DNA of 7,034 nucleotides from Candidatus Heimdallarchaeota archaeon. Its GTDB lineage: Archaea > Asgardarchaeota > Heimdallarchaeia > JABLTI01. Both the position numbers and the translations under genes were made by a program. Positions 1-4,952 of this stretch are shown piece after piece. The stretch spans positions 1-7,034 of the forward strand of contig DAOVHJ010000130.1 in the NCBI GenBank assembly GCA_030671945.1, read 5' to 3'. The notes under the pieces are model-generated. The model saw only the letters and a list, made by a program, of their open reading frames with translations. It was not told where the DNA came from and made no database searches. Numbering within the stretch: position 1 is the first letter of the stretch; each line of letters begins with the position of its first letter.

Positions 1-1538
1 CAGTGGAAGATAGTCCACATCACAGTAACAAGAATTGCTTCTAAGAAATGTTTTTCTCGTATGTTTTTTATGAATCTTAATACATAACCAACAGTCATGT
101 GAACCATACCAATTACCAAGGATAGTTCAAGCATTAAGATAACTGGGGAAGCACCATTATGGAGGTGTTGAGCATCTTCAGGACTAAACCAAAGTGGTTT
201 TGGAACATATGAGGCTGCGTGATTGGTTACTCCAAAATACGAACCAAATAATACCCCAAAGAACATAGCACATACACCTGATGCTATTATCAGCATTGCA
301 CCATTCTTGAAATAATTCTTAATTTCACCTCCAAAACCAGAAGTGTCAAATGTCCTATTTCGGAGAGTTAAGCCATAGACGCCTAGAAGCATGAATAAAA
401 ATCCATGTCCGACATCTGCAAACATAATACCAAAAGTAATGGGGAAGAAAATCTGTAAAATTATTGCAGTATTGAATTCATTATAACCGGGTGTTCCATA
501 AGCATTTACTAGTCCATCATAGACTCGCATAAATCTTGGAACAGAAGTTTTGGTTGGGTATTCAGATTTTTCAAAAACAGGTTCAGAAATTTCAACTTTT
601 GCAGAATCTACTGTTGCTTTCAGAACACCTTTTTCAAATTTCTTCTTTCGTTTGTCAGGTATCCAAGCCCAGAAAGTAATGTTTTTATCTGTATATCTCA
701 GCATATTTGAAATCTTAAGATATTCCTCTTCAATATTAATCTGTTCACCATAGGCAAGAATCAAATCACCATTTTCTTTGATTAGTTTGTTTGCTTCTTC
801 CTTATAGTCAATAATTGCTTTTTCTAAGTTTTCAATTGTATCTTTACTTTTAGCAACAACTTTATCAGGATCACCTGAGATTCGCTCAGGAACCGCTAAT
901 TTCTCAAAGTCAAAAGCAACTAACAATCGGTTAATATCTTCTTGATAACGTCCTAAGAAACCGATTGCAATGAAGGTCATGTTATCTTGTGATATAGATT
1001 CTTTAAGAACATAATTACTATCAGTGATTGCGTCAAGGTTCCACTTAAAACGAGGAATTCGTTTCATGTTAATTTTACCGACCATGACAGTAAAATAGGG
1101 ACGCTCATCATCAAGATCCTCAAAACTGAATCCGAATGGTATCAGATTTTGGGCAATTAGTATCACCGATTTATTTTTTTCCAGTTCTTGTTCTGCAAGA
1201 GTTATCCGATCATTCAATTTTTTTAATTGTTGAATAATATCCTTAGATACCTTTTCTGCATCCTTAAGAACAGCACCCAAATCATCATTAAGAATTGTTA
1301 TCTTCTTAGGTCTGCCAACTTTATCTTCGACTTCAAAGTCTTCAATAACTTCGTCAAAATCGTCAGATAAGTCTTTTATTTTTTGTCCATTATCAAATGT
1401 AGTGATATCAAAAGTTTTCTTTTGGACGTCTATAATTTCAATATCCTCACACGATGAAATGAACCGTAGTAGATTTCTGGAATAATCTTTTGGAACGACT
1501 ACTTTTACTGTTTTCATTCTATCAGGTAATAAACTCAT
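1..1538 (-). CDS. atpI: A/V-type ATPase subunit I (a subunit, membrane stator), C-terminus missing
   Basis: This is the large stator subunit that holds the peripheral stalks and forms the ion half-channels against the K ring. I translated 512 full codons from ATG at 1538-1536 before the window ends; homologues are usually about 620-700 residues, so the last membrane helices, including the essential channel arginine, lie outside. Residues 1 to about 350 form the cytoplasmic arm: a charged, coiled-coil-like stretch (about 85-125), a second one (about 225-280), and a WAWIP motif at 290-294 typical of the family. The family signature follows: YGTPGYNEF (347-355), FFPITFG (364-370), then DVGHG (375-379). 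Hydrophobic segments lie at about 357-390, 411-437 and 464-490, then again from about 500. The usual D-P-T after YxE is N-T-A here. AGGTG at 1550-1546, 7 nt before the ATG, supports the start. Family assignment is firm. Confidence 0.95.
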   Translation of the reverse strand, partial: MSLLPDRMKTVKVVVPKDYSRNLLRFISSCEDIEIIDVQKKTFDITTFDNGQKIKDLSDDFDEVIEDFEVEDKVGRPKKITILNDDLGAVLKDAEKVSKDIIQQLKKLNDRITLAEQELEKNKSVILIAQNLIPFGFSFEDLDDERPYFTVMVGKINMKRIPRFKWNLDAITDSNYVLKESISQDNMTFIAIGFLGRYQEDINRLLVAFDFEKLAVPERISGDPDKVVAKSKDTIENLEKAIIDYKEEANKLIKENGDLILAYGEQINIEEEYLKISNMLRYTDKNITFWAWIPDKRKKKFEKGVLKATVDSAKVEISEPVFEKSEYPTKTSVPRFMRVYDGLVNAYGTPGYNEFNTAIILQIFFPITFGIMFADVGHGFLFMLLGVYGLTLRNRTFDTSGFGGEIKNYFKNGAMLIIASGVCAMFFGVLFGSYFGVTNHAASYVPKPLWFSPEDAQHLHNGASPVILMLELSLVIGMVHMTVGYVLRFIKNIREKHFLEAILVTVMWTIFH

Positions 1539-1605
1539 TTCTTCACACCTGTATTTGAAGTCTTATGACTTTCAAGAGTACTTAGATAAAAAACTTGTGT
1601 ATATT

Positions 1606-1614
1606 CATATAATT
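1606..1614 (-). promoter_or_regulatory. Candidate TATA box for atpI
   Basis: On the minus strand this reads AATTATATG, preceded by A-rich AAAACTG that could act as a BRE. A start site about 25 nt downstream would leave a leader of roughly 45 nt before the atpI ATG, and that leader contains the AGGTG ribosome binding site. A short inverted repeat AAGTC-N4-GACTT (1558-1571) also lies in the leader. In such AT-rich DNA a TATA-like match is weak evidence. Confidence 0.35.
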
Positions 1615-1659
1615 CAGTTTTAGAGCATTCTACTTTATTTTGAGTAATTTTTAATGAGA

Positions 1660-1701
1660 TAGAAAATAAAAAGATAGGAGATTGTCTAACTGTTTTGTTA
1701 G
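1660..1701 (-). terminator. Weak terminator-like hairpin and T-rich tract after the aminotransferase gene
   Basis: About 22 nt after the aminotransferase stop, the minus strand has a 5-bp inverted repeat, CTAAC-N6-GTTAG (1701-1686). It is followed by a T-rich run reading CTTTTTATTTTC (about 1672-1661). Archaeal termination depends mostly on oligo-T, so this could end the aminotransferase transcript before atpI. The stem is short and AT-rich, so the call is tentative. Confidence 0.35.
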
Positions 1702-1723
1702 AAAAATCCTTTTGCGTATGCAA

Positions 1724-3013
1724 TTAATCTAATTCTTTGGTTAGGAGTTTTCCTAATTTGGTTATTCCATCATATATGTCCTTATCATTATTGTATGAGT
1801 AACTTAATCTCATAGTATTAGTTTTAGCAACAGAATCAATTAATTCACTATCACTTTCTTCTATGCTCCAACCTTTAATTGGATAGAAAGCAGCTCCTGG
1901 TACAAACATAATATCATTTGGAATACCAGCATTCATTAAGAATTCCTTAGAATCAAATTCCTTCTCGGATTCATACCAAACAAAGAATCCACCGTTAGGT
2001 ACAGTATTGCTACCAGCAGGAAATGTTTCACCAATCCCTTTGAGCATAGCTTTGGCATTCTTTTCATAGATTCTAAGACAATCTGGTAAGACTTTGTCAA
2101 TATATTTCTTATAATAGATAGCCATTACTTTTTGTAGTATTGTTGGTGAACAAAGATCAAGATAACCTTTATCCTTTAGGACTTCATTCTTTAAGCTTTG
2201 AGGTAAAACTGAATAGCCCATACGCAGAACAGCTGCTTCTTTAGAAGTAGTTCGTAAATAAGCAACACGGGAATTATCACGATCTAAAGATTTGATTGGT
2301 TTAATCAATTCTCCCTGGAATTGAATTTCTTTATAAGCTTGATCTTCAATAATAAGTATATCATGTTCTTCTCCAATATCGTAAAGTGCTTTTCTTCGTT
2401 TCCAAGGCAAAGTAGTTCCCTTCGGGTTATCTGAATCAGGAACTACATAGAGGATGTTAGGTTTTTTTCCAAATTTCTTTTCGCATATTGGTATAGCTTT
2501 TTCGACATACTCCGGGATCATACCATCAAGGTCTGTGGGAATAGTAACTATTTCTGCACCAATTTTAAAGGCGGGTGCAAGAAAGCCAAGATACGCGGGA
2601 CTTGGGGTTAAAATAACGTCTCCTGGATCAACCATTGTATCAAGAATTGCATATATTGCTTGTTGTGATCCAGTTGTTATTATAATATCTTTCCAACCAG
2701 TTTCTTCATCAAGATTAATATCATCAATACGTCTAAGCCGTTCAGCAAGAATACTTAAACAAAATTCTTGACCACCTGTTGGACCATAATTCCATAACGA
2801 AATAGCTTTACCTTTCTTCCCTTGTTTATAATCTTCTTTGTTTTCATTGCCAATTTCTATTAGAATATCTGACAGTGTTTCTATAGGTAAAGCACCTGGA
2901 AGACCTCCACCAAAATTGTATTTTACTTTATACTCAAGTAATGCTCGTATTTGAGATGGAGGTAGTAATTTCGTCCATGCAGCAAAATCGAAACTTTCAT
3001 TATTTTCGGTCAT
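1724..3013 (-). CDS. Fold-type I PLP aminotransferase, LysN / 2-aminoadipate aminotransferase-like
   Basis: This is a cytosolic pyridoxal-phosphate enzyme of 429 residues, the usual length for the aminotransferase class I/II group that includes LysN and the MocR C-terminal domain. Landmarks run in the expected order: NYGPTGG (75-81), like the YGxxxG motif of LysN relatives; TTGSQQA (113-119), which contacts the PLP phosphate; DNP (195-197), whose asparagine binds the PLP oxygen; EDQAY (223-227), supplying the Asp that pairs with the pyridine nitrogen and the Tyr; TTSK with Schiff-base Lys258; PNGGFFVW (about 340); and TMRLSYS with substrate-carboxylate Arg402. The usual SK-x-x-x-PGLR-x-GY reads SKEAAVLRMGY, so the Pro-Gly is missing. 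ATG at 3013 follows AGGT at a spacing of 9 nt. The gene lies between ATPase genes K and I. It probably moves an amino group between an amino acid and 2-oxoglutarate; the amino donor cannot be read from sequence. Confidence 0.88.
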   Translation of the reverse strand: MTENNESFDFAAWTKLLPPSQIRALLEYKVKYNFGGGLPGALPIETLSDILIEIGNENKEDYKQGKKGKAISLWNYGPTGGQEFCLSILAERLRRIDDINLDEETGWKDIIITTGSQQAIYAILDTMVDPGDVILTPSPAYLGFLAPAFKIGAEIVTIPTDLDGMIPEYVEKAIPICEKKFGKKPNILYVVPDSDNPKGTTLPWKRRKALYDIGEEHDILIIEDQAYKEIQFQGELIKPIKSLDRDNSRVAYLRTTSKEAAVLRMGYSVLPQSLKNEVLKDKGYLDLCSPTILQKVMAIYYKKYIDKVLPDCLRIYEKNAKAMLKGIGETFPAGSNTVPNGGFFVWYESEKEFDSKEFLMNAGIPNDIMFVPGAAFYPIKGWSIEESDSELIDSVAKTNTMRLSYSYNNDKDIYDGITKLGKLLTKELD

Positions 3014-3056
3014 GATTTTTCAACCTACTAAGGCTGTACTATTTTTGTTTAATTCC

Positions 3057-3102
3057 GAAACCCGATTATAATTTTTCGTTTCTTCATTCAGAATCGGATT
3101 TC
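3057..3102. repeat. Inverted repeat flanking the aminotransferase promoter
   Basis: GAAACCCGATT (3057-3067) and AATCGGATTTC (3092-3102) are reverse complements at 10 of 11 positions, with centres 35 bp apart. The arms flank the candidate TATA box, which suggests an operator. On the minus-strand RNA the one mismatch becomes a G-U pair, so the element could instead be an 11-bp stem with a 24-nt loop. No known regulator is recognised. Confidence 0.4.
3063..3078 (-). promoter_or_regulatory. Candidate BRE and TATA box for the aminotransferase gene
   Basis: The minus strand reads CGAAAAATTATAATCG, an A-rich BRE-like stretch running directly into a TATA-like core. Its core lies about 50 nt upstream of the ATG at 3013, so a start site about 25 nt downstream would give a short leader containing AGGT. 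The upstream K terminator (3216-3261) makes a separate promoter here likely. A very similar block precedes subunit C. Confidence 0.5.
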
Positions 3103-3215
3103 AAAGTGACTATAAGAATTCTAATTAAAAAAACTGTTGGTCAAATGGTTTAACTAAAAATTATTAACAAATTAATGTTGAATAAGCAATTTTGAGAACA
3201 TTAAAATTAAGAGTT

Positions 3216-3261
3216 AAATAAAGAAAAGAAAAAATGTTTGGGAGACGGCATTATTGCCGTC
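3216..3261 (-). terminator. Hairpin plus T-rich terminator after atpK
   Basis: Downstream of the K stop codon, GACGGCA and TGCCGTC (3261-3255 and 3250-3244) form a perfect 7-bp GC-rich stem with a 4-nt loop, conspicuous in an AT-rich gap. About nine nt later the minus strand runs TTTTTTCTTTTCTTTATTT (3234-3216). Hairpin plus T-tract is a strong intrinsic-terminator layout, and the T-tract alone fits archaeal termination. The rest of the 3014-3308 gap holds the aminotransferase promoter and inverted repeat, and no gene that I can see. Confidence 0.75.
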
Positions 3262-3308
3262 GTACATTACTGTTTTGTTTCCTACCGAAATTTCATCTTT
3301 TGGATATT

Positions 3309-3677
3309 TTAAGCGATACTTCCGGATAAGACGAACGCAATTACAAAACCGTAAATAGCAATAGCTTCAATAAGTGCAAGAAGGACAAGCAACTTACCAA
3401 ATGATTCTGGTTTTTCAGTGATTGCAGCAGCAGCAGAAGCGGCAGCTGTACCTAAACCAATACCTGCGCCTATACCTGCTAATCCAACAGCTAAGCCAGC
3501 AGCGATAGCAATAAGTCCTGATGCTTCTTCTAGATTAATAGTTAAGCCAGAATCAGCTCCTCCAGTTATAGCCATAACAGTTCGAGCAGCGGCAGCCAAG
3601 CCAAATGCTATTACCATTACTTGAATAGCGATAAAGATTTTTTTTGCTAATGATAATCGAATGATTGTTACCTCCAA
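3309..3677 (-). CDS. atpK: A/V-type ATPase proteolipid subunit K (c subunit), single hairpin with N-terminal leader
   Basis: This subunit forms the rotating membrane ring that carries ions past subunit I. The frame from the first possible TTG is 122 codons. The first helix (about 54-86) is a glycine-rich packing helix, GLAGIGAGIGLG at 65-76. A polar loop TEKPESFGK (87-95) and a second helix (about 96-118) follow. The second helix carries the ion-binding Glu104 in LIEAIAIYGF. The Gln usual in sodium-binding rings (GIGQG) is Leu75, and the residue after Glu104 is Ala, so proton coupling is more likely than sodium. The N-terminus resembles a signal peptide: basic RLSLAKK, a hydrophobic core at 14-31, and a VMA cleavage-like site ending at 36. 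A mature chain would be about 86 residues, normal for a one-hairpin K. The TTG at 3677 overlaps the GGAGGT ribosome binding site, so initiation probably occurs at ATT 3662-3660 (codon 6). Next gene upstream is subunit C, 64 nt away. Confidence 0.93.
   Translation of the reverse strand: MEVTIIRLSLAKKIFIAIQVMVIAFGLAAAARTVMAITGGADSGLTINLEEASGLIAIAAGLAVGLAGIGAGIGLGTAAASAAAAITEKPESFGKLLVLLALIEAIAIYGFVIAFVLSGSIA
3670..3675 (-). promoter_or_regulatory. Shine-Dalgarno GGAGGT of atpK, implying an ATT start at 3662
   Basis: GGAGGT is the strongest ribosome binding site in the window. It overlaps the last base of the TTG at 3677-3675, so that TTG cannot be the start served by it. Seven nt downstream, in frame, is ATT at 3662-3660. 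No in-frame ATG, GTG or TTG follows until ATG at 3617, which has no Shine-Dalgarno sequence and would remove the basic end of the signal-like leader. Confidence 0.6.
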
Positions 3678-3724
3678 ATTGGAAATTTTCTTCTAACGTT
3701 GGTTTATTTTTTCTAATGGTTTTT

Positions 3725-3740
3725 AATCTTTACTAAGATT
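3725..3740 (-). other. Small hairpin between atpC and atpK
   Basis: Immediately after the subunit C stop, AATCTT-AGTA-AAGATT forms a perfect 6-bp stem with a 4-nt loop on the minus strand. It is followed by A-rich rather than T-rich sequence, so it does not look like a terminator. It could be an RNA-processing or stability element between C and K, or chance in AT-rich DNA. Confidence 0.3.
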
Positions 3741-3741
3741 C

Positions 3742-4815
3742 TTACACTAAGACAATTTTGTCTAGGATATCATTTATAGATCTTTTATGAATTTTTCCTA
3801 GGATGATTGTACGAAGGTTACGTATCTCCAATTCCTTTAGATAAAAGAATGCTGGAAAGATACCGATATTGAAACTCGCTCCTCGGAATAGAGAGTTAGC
3901 CTTATGGGCTAAGTGTTGGTCTGCAAATCTATCGAAATCCTCAAGAGGAGCACGTTCTGCTTCAAGATTCTCAAGCAAACGATTTGCTAAATCACTGAAA
4001 GACGTTTCATCTCTTATTAAGAGGAATGCTTCCTCTAAATCTTGTTTTGCAATTAGTCTATCTCTGAATTCAGTTCGTAAAGGACAGAATTTAGTTTCCA
4101 TAATCCAATTCTTTACAATAGTAGGGGAAATATCGAAAGTTTTTGAGCGAAGTATTATTTCTAAGTTTTGAATGCCTATTTTTGCAGAAAAGAATCCTTT
4201 TGTGCTGGTTTTATCTGCTCCTTTTAAATTAGTCATTTCTTTACAGAGAGATGTATAGTAGTATTGGTCGACAGCAATAATCAAAGGATATACAAGATCT
4301 AGGAATTTATATTCACCAATCACAACATCTAAAGCATTTCGAAGTTTTTCATTTTCAAGTCTTGAGATTAGATCTTCGGCATTTGTTGATTTGTAAAGTT
4401 CTTCACTTTGTCTATTCTCTTCCTCGGAAAGATTAAGTAACATCCCCCGAGCATCTTCGTAACGGTTTGCACCATGAAGAGCTGAAAAAATTAATTTAAT
4501 GTTGTTTAGAAAATATGAATTACTAAAAACATCAATAAACTTTTTAGCTCGTTTTGGAATGAATTTACGATAAATGTTGTAATGATCTACAAAATTTTGA
4601 GTGAGACGACGATCAATTTCCATTAAGTTAGGATATTCCTTAACCATTTCTGCTCCAATAATATCATCATATCGTGTTTGTGCTAACATTTGACGCAAAT
4701 TGGCAAAATCAGTTGCACTAGCAAGTAAATTATAATTTCCTGCTGTGAACAATTCCGTTCGTTGAGCTCGCATATGTACATTTAACGAGCCGTATTCTTG
4801 AGCATCTCGTAACAT
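3742..4815 (-). CDS. atpC: A/V-type ATPase subunit C (V-ATPase d homologue)
   Basis: This soluble funnel-shaped protein couples the central stalk to the K ring. The 357-residue length is normal for the archaeal C family (V-ATPase subunit d, Thermus subunit C). It is nearly all predicted helix with no membrane segment. The N-terminal family region YGSLNVHMRAQRTELF (8-23) resembles the Y-x-x-x-R-x-R-A motif of relatives. The best signature is C-terminal: FNIGIFPAFFYLKELEIRN (315-333), then LRTIILGK (334-341), matching the conserved YLKE-E-RN-R-I--GK block that closes the family. ATG at 4815 has only a weak GTGAG about 9 nt upstream; no better start is seen. K follows after 64 nt and is probably cotranscribed. 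In most archaeal clusters C follows E, which is absent here. Confidence 0.95.
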   Translation of the reverse strand: MLRDAQEYGSLNVHMRAQRTELFTAGNYNLLASATDFANLRQMLAQTRYDDIIGAEMVKEYPNLMEIDRRLTQNFVDHYNIYRKFIPKRAKKFIDVFSNSYFLNNIKLIFSALHGANRYEDARGMLLNLSEEENRQSEELYKSTNAEDLISRLENEKLRNALDVVIGEYKFLDLVYPLIIAVDQYYYTSLCKEMTNLKGADKTSTKGFFSAKIGIQNLEIILRSKTFDISPTIVKNWIMETKFCPLRTEFRDRLIAKQDLEEAFLLIRDETSFSDLANRLLENLEAERAPLEDFDRFADQHLAHKANSLFRGASFNIGIFPAFFYLKELEIRNLRTIILGKIHKRSINDILDKIVLV

Positions 4816-4910
4816 CGTTTTAAACTCACAAACGATTTATCTAATTATGAAGGATAAAACATTTTCGGAAAGTTTCATCTTCTTAAAGTTGATTCTCTGA
4901 AATCTTATCA

Positions 4911-4930
4911 GATTTATAATTGTTTTTTCG
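4911..4930 (-). promoter_or_regulatory. Candidate BRE and TATA box for the atpC-atpK transcript
   Basis: The minus strand carries CGAAAAAACA followed directly by ATTATAAATC, a good match to the archaeal BRE plus TATA layout. A start site about 25 nt downstream, near 4890, would give a leader of about 75 nt before the atpC ATG. The block closely resembles the one upstream of the aminotransferase. It lies just past the oligo-T stretch that ends the upstream gene. Confidence 0.55.
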
Positions 4931-4942
4931 TATCTTTTAACT

Positions 4943-4949
4943 AAAAAAA
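4943..4949 (-). terminator. Oligo-T terminator after the fold-type II PLP enzyme
   Basis: Three nt after the TAG stop (4955-4953) the minus strand has seven consecutive T residues, with no strong hairpin. Oligo-T alone is enough for archaeal RNA polymerase to terminate. Its position just ahead of a promoter-like block suggests that the PLP gene and atpC are separate units. Confidence 0.45.
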
Positions 4950-4952
4950 GGA

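Noticed and set aside
550..753. Plus-strand open frame of 67 codons.
   Set aside because: It lies fully antisense within the clear atpI coding region.
1535..1723. A 62-codon minus-strand frame filling the gap between the aminotransferase and atpI, starting TTG directly after the aminotransferase stop and overlapping the atpI ATG by ATGA.
   Set aside because: The tight fit is suggestive, but the TTG has no ribosome binding site of its own, and the frame runs through a hairpin, a T-rich tract, a TATA-like box and the atpI ribosome site. The composition (Ser, Thr, Lys-rich, no motif) looks like translated intergenic DNA.
2454..2771. Plus-strand open frame of 105 codons.
   Set aside because: It is antisense to the aminotransferase, covering its conserved PLP-binding region; no family is recognised.
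3014..3308. Possible small RNA or small gene in the atpK-aminotransferase gap.
   Set aside because: The structure there is explained by a terminator hairpin and a promoter with flanking inverted repeat. I found no convincing start with a ribosome site or further stable fold.
3418..3624. Plus-strand Ala/Pro-rich open frame of 68 codons.
   Set aside because: It is the mirror of the Ala/Gly-rich atpK helices, whose codon composition suppresses stops on the other strand.
3869..4171. Plus-strand open frame of 100 codons.
   Set aside because: It is antisense to the conserved C-terminal part of atpC and has no independent support.
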